The position numbers and the translations under genes are program-made. From NCBI RefSeq assembly GCF_050589685.1, contig NZ_JBNGOS010000017.1, positions 68,863-132,862 on the forward strand: DNA of 64,000 nt, read 5' to 3'. The notes beneath the pieces are model-generated. The model searched no databases. It saw only the letters and a list, made by a program, of their open reading frames with translations, and was not told the DNA's origin. Each line of letters opens with the position of its first letter. The first letter of the stretch is position 1. Positions 1 through 8,091 of this stretch are shown piece by piece. This DNA is from Saccharicrinis sp050589685 (GTDB lineage Bacteria; Bacteroidota; Bacteroidia; Bacteroidales; Marinilabiliaceae).

Positions 1-1
1 G

Positions 2-391
2 CCTTGCGCTACCCAGAACGAAATTGAAAAAAACGACGCTGAAACATTGGTGAAAAACGGTTGCATTTGTGTATCGGAGGGTGCCAATATGCCATGTACA
101 CCTGAAGCCATTAACGTTTTTATCAGGCATAAAATTTTATATGGCCCGGGAAAAGCAGCCAACGCTGGCGGTGTAGCAGTATCGGGTTTTGAAATGAGCC
201 AGGATTCCATGCGCCTTTCCTGGACCCGGGAAGAAGTGGATAAACAACTCAAAGGCATCATGAAACATATTCATCAAACCTGTGTGAAATATGGTACCAG
301 ACCAGGTGGTTTTATTAATTATATGGATGGAGCAAACATTGGAGGTTTTGTTAAAGTGGCCGACACCATGCTTGACCAAGGAGCGGTGTAA
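2..391 (+). CDS. gdhA: NADP-type glutamate dehydrogenase, C-terminal part (5' end outside the window)
   Basis: About 129 C-terminal residues of a hexameric glutamate dehydrogenase, which interconverts glutamate and 2-oxoglutarate plus ammonia. The reading frame is open from the first bases of the window, so the start lies to the left. The visible part covers the end of the NAD(P)-binding domain and the closing helices: PCATQNEI, EGANMPCT, GPGKAANAGGVAVSG, EMSQDSMR and ANIGGFVKVAD. These line up block by block with the complete glutamate dehydrogenase at 6461-7798 (PCAIQNEL, EASNMGCT, APGKAVNAGGVAVSG, ANVGGFVKVAD), so this is a paralog and not a copy of the same gene. Cofactor preference cannot be judged from this fragment. 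Confidence 0.93.
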   Translation, partial: PCATQNEIEKNDAETLVKNGCICVSEGANMPCTPEAINVFIRHKILYGPGKAANAGGVAVSGFEMSQDSMRLSWTREEVDKQLKGIMKHIHQTCVKYGTRPGGFINYMDGANIGGFVKVADTMLDQGAV

Positions 392-642
392 TATACTTTA
401 GCACTTTTTAATCGGAATTCATATCATCTTTACTTGTGCGACACCTATTAATGGTTGCAACTTCGCCTAACAATCCATTCCTGCCGACAAATAGGATTGA
501 GAAAACCCATTGACCGGACCCGGATAAATAATTTAACTATCTTTATGGTTGAATTCAACGTATAGATGGCATAATAAGCAGTTCTATTCAAGAAATAGAA
601 TTTTTTTTAATCATATTTGCACTTTATATAAATGCTTTTGAT

Positions 643-1701
643 ATGATTAATTTTAACATTGCCCCTTTATCGGATGACATCAACGCTAATATTAAATACA
701 ATCTCGACCATAAAACCAAACCTCTCGGATCGTTAGGTCAACTTGAAAAAATAGCGTATCAGATTTGCCGTATACAAAATACCCTCACCCCTTCTCTGTG
801 CCAACCGCATATATTGGTTGTCGGCTCCGATCACAACATTTGTGACGAAGGAGTTAATCCTAACCCTCAAGAAATAACGTGGCAGCAGATGATTAATTTC
901 TCAAAACAGGGTGGGGGTATTGGACTTTTTTCACAACTGTACGATATAAAATTGACGTTGGTTGATGCAGGCGTCAACTATGATCTAAGCGCCCACCCAT
1001 CCATCATCAATGCAAAGATAAAGAATGCAAGCGGTAACTTTCTGCACGAACCAGCCATGAATCATGCAGAATGTGAACAAGCCATCCATAACGGGGCACA
1101 AATAGTAAAAGAAATTCATACTAAGGGATGCAATGTGATAGGTTTCGGTGAAATGGGAATTGGAAATACCTCACCTGCGTCTGTACTTATGAGCTTATAC
1201 TGTAATATTCCACTCAAAAAGTGTGTGGGCCCGGGTAGTGGCCATAATACCGCAGGGGTTAAAAGGAAACTGGCCATTCTCCAAGCTGCCGTTGACAAAA
1301 AGCCTGAATTAACCGATCCTTTCGAGATATTAGCATATTTCGGAGGTCTTGAGATAGCCACCATAGTGGGAGGTATGCTTCAGGCTGCTGAATTAAAAAT
1401 GCTGATTTTAAATGATGGTTTTATTATTACATCTGCCCTATTGGCAGCGCAAGCTATTAACCCTGTGATTTTAGAATATGTCATCCACTCACATCATTCT
1501 AAAGAAGGCGGGCATGCTTTAATGATGCAACACTTAAAGGCCGAGCCTGTCTTGAACCTAGACTTGCGATTAGGCGAAGGAACGGGTGCCGCCCTGGCTT
1601 ATCCGATTATTCAGGGCGCAGTAAAAATGATAAATGATATGACCAGTTTTGAAGAGGCCGGTATTACAGATACTACTCATACTGGGGTTAGTGTATTGTA
1701 G
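643..1701 (+). CDS. cobT: Nicotinate-nucleotide:dimethylbenzimidazole phosphoribosyltransferase
   Basis: A 352-residue protein of normal CobT length. CobT moves the phosphoribosyl group of nicotinate mononucleotide onto a lower-ligand base such as 5,6-dimethylbenzimidazole, a step in assembling the cobalamin nucleotide loop. Family features seen: the N-terminal KTKPLGSLGQLE block, VVGSDHNICDEGVN, the GFGEMGIGNT block, GPGSGHNTAG, and the C-terminal LGEGTGAAL block whose Glu312 matches the catalytic base. It stands alone on the + strand between the partial glutamate dehydrogenase and a strong terminator. CATATTTGC about 25 bases upstream could be a -7 element, but I see no convincing -33 partner. 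The only other cobalamin gene in the window is cobQ at 8092-9567. Confidence 0.95.
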   Translation: MINFNIAPLSDDINANIKYNLDHKTKPLGSLGQLEKIAYQICRIQNTLTPSLCQPHILVVGSDHNICDEGVNPNPQEITWQQMINFSKQGGGIGLFSQLYDIKLTLVDAGVNYDLSAHPSIINAKIKNASGNFLHEPAMNHAECEQAIHNGAQIVKEIHTKGCNVIGFGEMGIGNTSPASVLMSLYCNIPLKKCVGPGSGHNTAGVKRKLAILQAAVDKKPELTDPFEILAYFGGLEIATIVGGMLQAAELKMLILNDGFIITSALLAAQAINPVILEYVIHSHHSKEGGHALMMQHLKAEPVLNLDLRLGEGTGAALAYPIIQGAVKMINDMTSFEEAGITDTTHTGVSVL

Positions 1702-1770
1702 TTACGTGCCATTAATCCATTGGAATGAAATCACATACCGGCCATAATATATTCCATTCGTAAATTCATT

Positions 1771-1836
1771 GGCTGACCAACTAACAACAATCCCCAATTG
1801 ACAATCCATGACTAATCACCGTTGACCGATAACTTA
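1771..1836. repeat. Degenerate 7-bp-period repeat downstream of cobT
   Basis: The spacer after cobT reads as imperfect heptads such as CAACTAA, CAACAAT, CCCCAAT, TGACAAT, CACCGTT and GACCGAT. The period is clear over short runs but drifts. Similar tracts occur at 5434-5473, 18842-18870 and 48048-48122, always at the 3' side of a gene. They resemble the short tandemly repeated repetitive sequences known from other bacteria. No function is implied. Confidence 0.5.
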
Positions 1837-1858
1837 AGCCTATAACGCTAAAGGCCAT

Positions 1859-1892
1859 AAAAAAAGAGGAATCGTTTGATTCCTCTTTTTTT
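1859..1892. terminator. Bidirectional intrinsic terminator between cobT and exbD
   Basis: A perfect 15-bp stem (arm AAAAAAAGAGGAATC, positions 1859-1873, with its complement at 1878-1892) and a 4-base GTTT loop. The A-run on one arm and T-run on the other give a U-tract in both directions. It lies between the convergent cobT (+) and exbD (-) genes, as expected for a shared terminator. Confidence 0.9.
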
Positions 1893-1911
1893 ATTTAAGT
1901 ATATTGAGTTA

Positions 1912-2382
1912 CTAGTACTCTACTTTTTGACGCGCCGAATAGTTGATTTTTAACGCTTGAGCTTTACGCAATGCCTGCTTAATTTCGGTAATAATACCCA
2001 TTGGACAGTCAAAGTCGGCTTTGATAGAAGTGGTCATCTTAGGACGATCATTTTCTTTCATTGCTTCACGCTCCTGCGCAATATAACTTTGAATGTCTTC
2101 CACTGTAGCAAAAGCATCGTTTAACTGAACTCGAGGCTCGGTACCATACATTCCCTGGTACTTTTTGTTTGGTACACCCACATAAATGTACGTTACCAAA
2201 CTTTTTTTCTCCAGTTTAGCTAATTCTGTAGCTTCAGGAACCTGAATCTTTACTTTTAAATCCACTTCTTTCATAGTAGTTGATACCATAAAAAAGAATA
2301 AAAGCATGAAAACAATATCAGGCAAAGAAGCTGTACTAATACCAGGAGTACCTTTACCCCCTTTTTTTCTAAACTTTGCCAT
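1912..2382 (-). CDS. exbD: ExbD/TolR-type biopolymer transport protein (second of two)
   Basis: A 156-residue inner-membrane protein of the ExbD/TolR family. It has a short basic cytoplasmic N-terminus, one transmembrane helix at about residues 18-37 carrying the essential proton-pathway aspartate (Asp22 in SLPDIVFML), and a periplasmic domain. With ExbB it forms the proton-driven motor that energises TonB-dependent outer-membrane uptake, or a TolQR-like equivalent. It is the last gene of a four-gene minus-strand operon; its ATG overlaps the stop of the upstream exbD by one base. Two different ExbD paralogs after one ExbB is a common Bacteroidota arrangement. No tonB is present here, so the partner is unknown. 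Confidence 0.9.
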   Translation of the reverse strand: MAKFRKKGGKGTPGISTASLPDIVFMLLFFFMVSTTMKEVDLKVKIQVPEATELAKLEKKSLVTYIYVGVPNKKYQGMYGTEPRVQLNDAFATVEDIQSYIAQEREAMKENDRPKMTTSIKADFDCPMGIITEIKQALRKAQALKINYSARQKVEY

Positions 2383-2957
2383 TATTTACCGATATTTTTA
2401 GGTTCTGCCTCTGAAATCTTTTGCGGATAAATCTTACGAATAGCCTTTTGCTGATCTTCATCAAGCTCAACATAATCTTTATTCCACTTATTTCGAGCTA
2501 AATCATTTCTCACCTCTGTATAAGCTCTTTGCAGTTCATTTTGAACCATCAAATACGCCTGATACTGAGTTCCATTGTCGTTTTGCAAAGAAATTACCCC
2601 TTTTGAAACTTTAGCCATACCAAAGAATTCAACTTCTATATCATTAAACTCTGGTAAGTTTACGTCATTATTTTCATTTAGAATAAATTCTTTAGCTGCA
2701 TCCTTGAGTTCTTCTACCCTCATTGGTTTACCTTCCACCAGTAATTGGTTTTTACTGTTCAAAAGAACAGCGAAAACGTTTCTTTCTTTAATAGGTGGAG
2801 TATCATCCTCTTGCTCATCAGGTACAGGTGGCGGCAAACGTCTTGCCAAACCTGTATCAGTAGACATGGTAGTAGTTACAAGGAAGAATATGAGCAGAAG
2901 GAACGCAATGTCGGCCATAGACCCGGCATTCACTTCCGGTATTTCTCTTTTTCCCAT
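2382..2957 (-). CDS. exbD: ExbD/TolR-type biopolymer transport protein (first of two)
   Basis: A 191-residue ExbD-family protein. The N-terminus GSMADIAFLLLIFFLV is the single transmembrane helix with the conserved intramembrane Asp16. It is followed by a proline-rich linker (RLPPPVPDEQEDD) and a periplasmic domain that is longer than in the second ExbD, with a charged C-terminal tail. It is encoded 13 bases after the small membrane protein gene at 2971-3417 and overlaps the next exbD by one base, so translation is probably coupled. The two ExbD proteins are clearly different in sequence and may form a heteromeric stator with ExbB. Confidence 0.9.
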   Translation of the reverse strand: MGKREIPEVNAGSMADIAFLLLIFFLVTTTMSTDTGLARRLPPPVPDEQEDDTPPIKERNVFAVLLNSKNQLLVEGKPMRVEELKDAAKEFILNENNDVNLPEFNDIEVEFFGMAKVSKGVISLQNDNGTQYQAYLMVQNELQRAYTEVRNDLARNKWNKDYVELDEDQQKAIRKIYPQKISEAEPKNIGK

Positions 2958-2970
2958 AATTACCTCCTAA

Positions 2971-3417
2971 TTATTTGAATAACCTTGACAATTCACCACC
3001 AAAGATAGCAACTATTACAAGTCCTAAAAGTACATAGGTACCATATAGAAATGCACCTGCCAATTTAAGCATTGAAGGAACGTTATCTTTTCCCTCATAG
3101 CCACCTAAATCCAAAGGTGTATTGTCTGCAATGCTATACGAAACAAGTCCAATAACAACTAAAACTGCAATTGAAATTAAGCTACGCACAGCATTTTTTG
3201 GATTCATTACTACATGCACCACTTCAAAAAGGATAGTTACAGCAGCAGCTCCTGCCACTAAGAACTTAGCCCAGTTAAGAATCATATCAGTGTAAACCGG
3301 TGTTTGAAAAGTTTCCCCAGGAACATCTCCTCCTGTGAAAAACATTATAGTTAACACGGCAGTTACAGCGATCAATGCATATAGTACAAAACTTAATATT
3401 TTTGAAAGCTTACTCAT
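2971..3417 (-). CDS. Small four-helix membrane protein of the exbB-exbD operon, function unknown
   Basis: A 148-residue hydrophobic protein that I do not recognise as a named family. Four likely transmembrane segments are visible: about residues 8-28, 47-69, 78-97 and 122-143. Between the first two is a short exported or cytoplasmic loop with GGDVPGETFQTP. It sits 7 bases after exbB and 13 bases before the first exbD, so it is almost certainly translated with the motor subunits. The likely role is as an accessory subunit or assembly factor of the ExbBD complex; this is inferred from position only. Confidence 0.75.
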   Translation of the reverse strand: MSKLSKILSFVLYALIAVTAVLTIMFFTGGDVPGETFQTPVYTDMILNWAKFLVAGAAAVTILFEVVHVVMNPKNAVRSLISIAVLVVIGLVSYSIADNTPLDLGGYEGKDNVPSMLKLAGAFLYGTYVLLGLVIVAIFGGELSRLFK

Positions 3418-3424
3418 GTTCTGA

Positions 3425-4240
3425 TTATTTTTTCATGTTGTATTTTACCAAGATATCTAATAGAGAGATAGAAGCATCTTCCATAGTATTTACAATACCA
3501 TCGATTTTAGATACGATGTAATTGTAAAACACCTGTAGGATGATAGCTACGATCAAACCAGATACAGTAGTAATAAGTGCTACTTTAATACCTCCTGCTA
3601 CAGCAGTTGCTGAGATATCACCCATAGCCTGGATCTTGTCAAACGCTTCGATCATACCGATTACTGTTCCCATAAACCCAAGCATAGGAGCCAGTGCGAT
3701 AAACAAAGAAATCCAAGTTAATCCTTTTTCTAATAGACCCATTTGAACCGATCCGTAGGAAACAACTGATTTCTCAACTACTTCAACACCCTCATCAATT
3801 CGGTCTAAACCTTGATAAAAAATAGAAGCAACCGGACCTTTGGTGTTACGACAAACTTCTTTTGCCGCTTCAACACCACCTTCGTTCAACGAGTCTTCAA
3901 TACTTTGAAGTAATTTTTTAGTGTTAGTAGAAGCAAGATTCAAGTAAATGATTCTTTCGATTGCTAATGCTAATCCAAAAATTAAACATAAAAGTACGAA
4001 ACTCATAAAGATAGCACCACCTTCGATGAATTTTGCTTTAATTTGTTTGTGAACCCCCTTAGGAGCTTCAACATCATCCATTGCAGCCATATCATCTACG
4101 GCTGCTCCTTCCACCTCATCAGTGGCAACTTCCTCAACAGTTTCTAAATCTTGTGCATCAGTTTCATCCTGAGCGTAAATGGCAGATGCTCCAAGAGTCA
4201 TCATTCCGAAAACTGCAAAAAACGCGAATAGCTTTTTCAT
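3425..4240 (-). CDS. exbB: ExbB/TolQ/MotA-type proton channel protein
   Basis: A 271-residue inner-membrane channel subunit. The first 23 residues look like a cleavable signal peptide ending in YAQ. A strongly acidic stretch follows (about residues 24-62, rich in Asp, Glu and Ala). Three membrane segments follow: near 75-96, and a conserved pair at about 178-200 and 218-240 containing the family block APMLGFMGTVIGMIEAF and AVAGGIKVALITT. It is the first gene of the operon exbB, 2971-3417, exbD, exbD. The signal peptide plus acidic leader is usual for Bacteroidota ExbB proteins. A candidate promoter lies about 120 bases upstream (4360-4388). Confidence 0.93.
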   Translation of the reverse strand: MKKLFAFFAVFGMMTLGASAIYAQDETDAQDLETVEEVATDEVEGAAVDDMAAMDDVEAPKGVHKQIKAKFIEGGAIFMSFVLLCLIFGLALAIERIIYLNLASTNTKKLLQSIEDSLNEGGVEAAKEVCRNTKGPVASIFYQGLDRIDEGVEVVEKSVVSYGSVQMGLLEKGLTWISLFIALAPMLGFMGTVIGMIEAFDKIQAMGDISATAVAGGIKVALITTVSGLIVAIILQVFYNYIVSKIDGIVNTMEDASISLLDILVKYNMKK

Positions 4241-4359
4241 AGTCTGTAAAAAATTTTTGATTTGTATTAGTTTGTTAATACTATAGTTTAATTGCTAATA
4301 ATTCCCTTTTCAAAGCAATAAACAGGTTAATAAATGAAATTCTTAGTTTTTCTGGAGTG

Positions 4360-4388
4360 CAAAATACAAAAAAATCAGGAAATACAAA
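4360..4388 (-). promoter_or_regulatory. Candidate Bacteroidota promoter for the exbB operon
   Basis: On the minus strand, TTTG (4385-4388) is followed after 18 bases by TATTTTGC (4359-4366). This resembles the Bacteroidota housekeeping pattern of a TTTG/TTG -33 element and a TAnnTTTG-like -7 element. It lies just beyond the stop codon of ansA and would give a leader of about 110 bases before exbB. The call rests on motif and position only. Confidence 0.45.
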
Positions 4389-4392
4389 CTGT

Positions 4393-5418
4393 TTAGATAT
4401 AGATTTCCCCTTTTAATGATTTATTTAAATTTATCTTGACTTCTTCGATATTTTTTATATTACCTAACAGGTACATTAGTTTAGTTACGGCAGCTTCGGT
4501 AGTTATGTCTCCCCCACTAAAAACTCCCATTTCCAATAGGTGTATGCCGGTCTGGTACCTGCCCATAGCTACACTTCCGGCCAAACACTGCGTCACATTT
4601 AAAATTATCAGCCCTTTTTGCAGCGCTTTTTCAATAATTCCCAAAAAATGTTTGTCGGACGGTGCATTTCCGGATCCGAAAGTTTCCAGCACCAATGCTT
4701 TTAATCCCGGGGTTTGTAGCACCGTTTCTAAAAAAGCATAGTTCATACCCGGAAATAGTTTTAAAAGCCCGACGTTATTGTCCATTTTTTTGGACACGGA
4801 AAACGTAGTTCCCTCTTTGGCTTTTTGAATATACGAGTCGTTATACTTTATATGTATGCCCACTTCGGCCAGCGGCGGATAATTATCGGACCGAAAAGCC
4901 CGGAAATGTTCAGCATTGTATTTTGTGGTACGGTTTCCCCTGAACAACTTATCCTGAAAAAATATACAAACTTCGGGCACCATGGCAACGCCATCCTTAT
5001 AGGTTGATGCGATATCCAAGGCTGTAATCAGGTTTTCCTTCCCGTCGGTACGAATGGTGCTCAGCGGCAACTGACTTCCCGTAAATACCACTGGTTTACT
5101 CAAGTTCTGAAACATAAAACTTATCGCACTGGCCGTGTACGACATGGTATCGGTTCCGTGCAATACCACAAACCCATCATAAACGTCATAATTTTCCTCG
5201 ATGATAGTGCATATTTTCACCCAGATTTCAAGATTCATATCCGAAGAATCCACTATCGGGTTAAAAGAAGTACTATCCACATGGAAATCGAAACGTTTTA
5301 GCTCCGGTACTTTTTCTTCAATCAAAGAAAAATCAAAGGGCACGAGTGAATTTGTTTCCGGGTCGTTGGCCATACCAATGGTTCCTCCGGTATAAATAAT
5401 AAGTACTTTACGTTTCAA
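4393..5418 (-). CDS. ansA: Type I (cytoplasmic) L-asparaginase
   Basis: A 341-residue asparaginase that hydrolyses L-asparagine to aspartate and ammonia. Both catalytic threonine motifs of the family are present: TGGTI at residues 10-14 and HGTDT at residues 87-91, with the SDMN block between them. There is no signal peptide, and the length fits the cytoplasmic type I enzymes of E. coli AnsA type, not the secreted high-affinity type II. It stands between the exb operon and tatD on the same strand, with a 64-base spacer containing 7-bp-period repeats, so co-transcription with tatD is possible. Confidence 0.93.
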   Translation of the reverse strand: MKRKVLIIYTGGTIGMANDPETNSLVPFDFSLIEEKVPELKRFDFHVDSTSFNPIVDSSDMNLEIWVKICTIIEENYDVYDGFVVLHGTDTMSYTASAISFMFQNLSKPVVFTGSQLPLSTIRTDGKENLITALDIASTYKDGVAMVPEVCIFFQDKLFRGNRTTKYNAEHFRAFRSDNYPPLAEVGIHIKYNDSYIQKAKEGTTFSVSKKMDNNVGLLKLFPGMNYAFLETVLQTPGLKALVLETFGSGNAPSDKHFLGIIEKALQKGLIILNVTQCLAGSVAMGRYQTGIHLLEMGVFSGGDITTEAAVTKLMYLLGNIKNIEEVKINLNKSLKGEIYI

Positions 5419-5433
5419 TTTAATCCTCTTTTT

Positions 5434-5473
5434 GTCAGTTATCAGTTATCAGTGTTCGGTATTCGCTGTTTGG
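5434..5473. repeat. 7-bp-period repeat between ansA and tatD
   Basis: TCAGTTA TCAGTTA TCAGTGT TCGGTAT TCGCTGT follow each other, a clear 7-base period that decays along the tract. In reverse complement it matches the ACTGATT/ACCGATT heptads at 18842-18870. It lies just upstream of the ansA start and downstream of the tatD stop. Confidence 0.6.
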
Positions 5474-5482
5474 TTTAATTTT

Positions 5483-6259
5483 TTAGGGTTGTATGCCAAA
5501 CAGTTGTCGGGCATTTTCTGTAGTAATCCTACAAACCTCTTCTTGGGTTGTCCCAAATAGTTGAGCCATTTTAGCGATCACATATTTCAGGTACATAGGT
5601 TCATTCCTTTTACCCCGGAAAGGCGTTGGTGTTAGGTATGGGGCATCTGTTTCTAACACCAAATCGCTTACGTCATATTGTTTGATTGCATCACCCAACT
5701 TAGCGTTTTTAAACGTAAGAACACCATTTATGCCAAGCTTAAAGCAGTTGTAGCTCAATGCTTTTTTTGCCTGTTCATAAGTTCCGGTAAAGCTGTGAAA
5801 AACCCCACTTACCCCTTCCAAATCCATATTATCGAGCACCTCAAATATCTCATTAAATGCTTCCCGTGCATGAATTACAATGGGAATTTGATATTTCTTC
5901 CCCCATTCTATTTGCGTTTTGAAGGCCTCAATTTGTTCCGCAAGGTAAGTTTTATCCCAATAAAGGTCGATACCAATTTCTCCTACCGCACAATACTTTC
6001 TTTTCCCCAACCAGTTTTCCATCACAGTAAGCTGTTTCTCGAAATCTTTTCCAACCGAAGTGGGATGCAAACCCATCATTGAAAAACATTTACCCGGAAA
6101 CTTGTCCTCAATCTGCAGCATGGGTTCAATGGTGTCAACATCCACATTCGGCATTAAAATAGATTCCACGCCGACATCGAATGCCCGCTGAATCATTTCA
6201 TCCCTGTCCTTATCAAATTGTTCGGAATATATATGTGCGTGGGTATCTATAAATAACAT
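5483..6259 (-). CDS. tatD: TatD-family metal-dependent DNase/hydrolase
   Basis: A 258-residue TatD-type amidohydrolase-fold nuclease. Seen: N-terminal metal motif DTHAHIY, GLHPTSVG, GEIGIDLYWDK with a metal-binding Glu, PIVIHAREA, FHSFTG and LETDAPYLTP. All metal ligands of the family are in place. These enzymes act on DNA ends and are linked to DNA turnover and repair; the exact physiological role is not settled. The gene lies on the minus strand ahead of ansA. Length is typical (about 255-265 residues). Confidence 0.92.
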   Translation of the reverse strand: MLFIDTHAHIYSEQFDKDRDEMIQRAFDVGVESILMPNVDVDTIEPMLQIEDKFPGKCFSMMGLHPTSVGKDFEKQLTVMENWLGKRKYCAVGEIGIDLYWDKTYLAEQIEAFKTQIEWGKKYQIPIVIHAREAFNEIFEVLDNMDLEGVSGVFHSFTGTYEQAKKALSYNCFKLGINGVLTFKNAKLGDAIKQYDVSDLVLETDAPYLTPTPFRGKRNEPMYLKYVIAKMAQLFGTTQEEVCRITTENARQLFGIQP

Positions 6260-6460
6260 AAACTATATCGTTCTGTATAAATAATTTCCAAATCTAATCA
6301 ATTGAACCTAGTAATTACAGGAATTCATCTTGCTTTTAAGCATTTTTTTATCATCAATTCAAAATTTACCCTAATACGATAACCCGGAGTAAACAGAAAA
6401 CCCCGGAAAGAATGCATCTCCCCAAGGTTTTCATCTAGTATTATTCTTACTGTTTTTATA

Positions 6461-7798
6461 TTAAACCACACCTTGTGCAATCATGGCATCCGCCACTTTC
6501 ACAAAACCGCCTACGTTGGCCCCTTTGATGTAATTGATTTTTCCATTTAATTCCGTGCCATATTGTACACAGACCTTATGGATGTTGATCATGATTTCAT
6601 TTAACCTTTGATCTACTTCTTCCTGGTTCCAGTTAAAACGCATACTGTTTTGGCTCATTTCCAAACCAGAAACAGCTACGCCGCCTGCATTAACAGCCTT
6701 ACCTGGTGCAAAAAGAATCTTTTCGGTAGCCAGATATGCCGCTTCGGCTGTACAACCCATGTTTGAAGCTTCTGCTATAAGCTGACATCCATTATCGATA
6801 AGCGCCTTACAATCCTTTTCGTTCAGTTCGTTTTGGATAGCACAAGGGATGGCGACATCCACCTTTTGCTCCCAAGGTTTTTTGCCTTCGAAGAATTCAA
6901 CCCCATATCTTTCGGCATAAGGCTGGATCACATCCTGGTTTGAAGCACGAAGCTCCAACAAGAAGTCAATTTTGTCTCCCGATATTCCTTCCGGGTCATA
7001 AATATAACCATCCGGACCGGAAAGGGTAACAACCTTACCTCCCAATTCAGCGGTTTTAAGTGCAGCTCCCCATGCAACATTGCCAAAACCTGACAGAGCA
7101 ACGGTTTTTCCTTCGAGAGTTTCCCCTTTCATGGCCAACATTTCGCGCACGAAATAAATGGCTCCATAACCGGTAGCTTCTGGGCGAATCAAACTGCCCC
7201 CAAACTCGTGTCCTTTGCCGGTAAGCACACCGGTAAACTCATTACGTAGCTTTTTATATTGACCAAACAAATAGCCTATTTCGCGACCACCCACCCCAAT
7301 ATCCCCGGCTGGGACATCTGTATTGGGGCCAATATGACGGTACAACTCGCTCATAAATGCCTGACAGAAACGCATGATTTCGTTATCCGACTTTCCCTTC
7401 GGGTTAAAATCGGAACCTCCTTTACCACCTCCCATTGGCAGGCTAGTCAAACTGTTTTTGAATGTTTGTTCAAAACCTAAAAACTTAAGCCCGCTTAACG
7501 TAACACTCGGGTGAAATCGCAAACCTCCTTTATAGGGACCAATAGCGCTGTTAAACTCAACTCTAAATCCTCTGTTCACCTGAACCTCTCCACTATCATC
7601 AACCCATGGTACCCTAAACATAATTACGCGCTCGGGCTCAATCATACGCTCAAGTATCTTAGCTTTTTGATAATGAGGATTCTCGCGATAAAAGTCCCAA
7701 ACTGTTTCTACCACTTCCTCAACAGCTTGTAAAAATTCATCTTCTCCCGGATTTTTCATCCTAACACCATCTATAAACTCTTTTATTTTAGCATCCAT
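6461..7798 (-). CDS. gdhA: Glutamate dehydrogenase, NADP-type, complete
   Basis: I choose the ATG at 7798, giving 445 residues (MDAKIKEFIDG), because this matches the usual 444-450 residue length; an upstream in-frame ATG at 7834 would add 12 residues. Family blocks present: KGGLRFHPSV, the catalytic lysine region PMGGGKGGSDF, AGDIGVGGREIGYL, the dinucleotide fold GFGNVAWGAA, and C-terminal ANVGGFVKVADA. It catalyses reductive amination of 2-oxoglutarate. A second, divergent glutamate dehydrogenase ends at 391 on the other strand. Its 257-base upstream spacer is AT-rich and probably holds the promoter. Confidence 0.95.
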   Translation of the reverse strand: MDAKIKEFIDGVRMKNPGEDEFLQAVEEVVETVWDFYRENPHYQKAKILERMIEPERVIMFRVPWVDDSGEVQVNRGFRVEFNSAIGPYKGGLRFHPSVTLSGLKFLGFEQTFKNSLTSLPMGGGKGGSDFNPKGKSDNEIMRFCQAFMSELYRHIGPNTDVPAGDIGVGGREIGYLFGQYKKLRNEFTGVLTGKGHEFGGSLIRPEATGYGAIYFVREMLAMKGETLEGKTVALSGFGNVAWGAALKTAELGGKVVTLSGPDGYIYDPEGISGDKIDFLLELRASNQDVIQPYAERYGVEFFEGKKPWEQKVDVAIPCAIQNELNEKDCKALIDNGCQLIAEASNMGCTAEAAYLATEKILFAPGKAVNAGGVAVSGLEMSQNSMRFNWNQEEVDQRLNEIMINIHKVCVQYGTELNGKINYIKGANVGGFVKVADAMIAQGVV

Positions 7799-8091
7799 GG
7801 CAATCTGTTTAATTTTGTGTTTGTTTTGAATCAAAATTAAATATTTTAGTATATCTAAATCATGACTTTTAACAATTTATCACATTTTTACAAAAAACAA
7901 TCTCACATCATTCATTTACAAACAACTAACCTCCTATGAATTCGTTATTCGAAAAAGTTACATGATATACATCACTTCATGTGTCAAGCGTCTTCTTTCA
8001 GATTAATACGGTAACCTATCCCAATAATCAACTACAATTAATATCACCTAAAAAACAACAAACGTCAAACAACTTACAAATAGAAAGCAGC

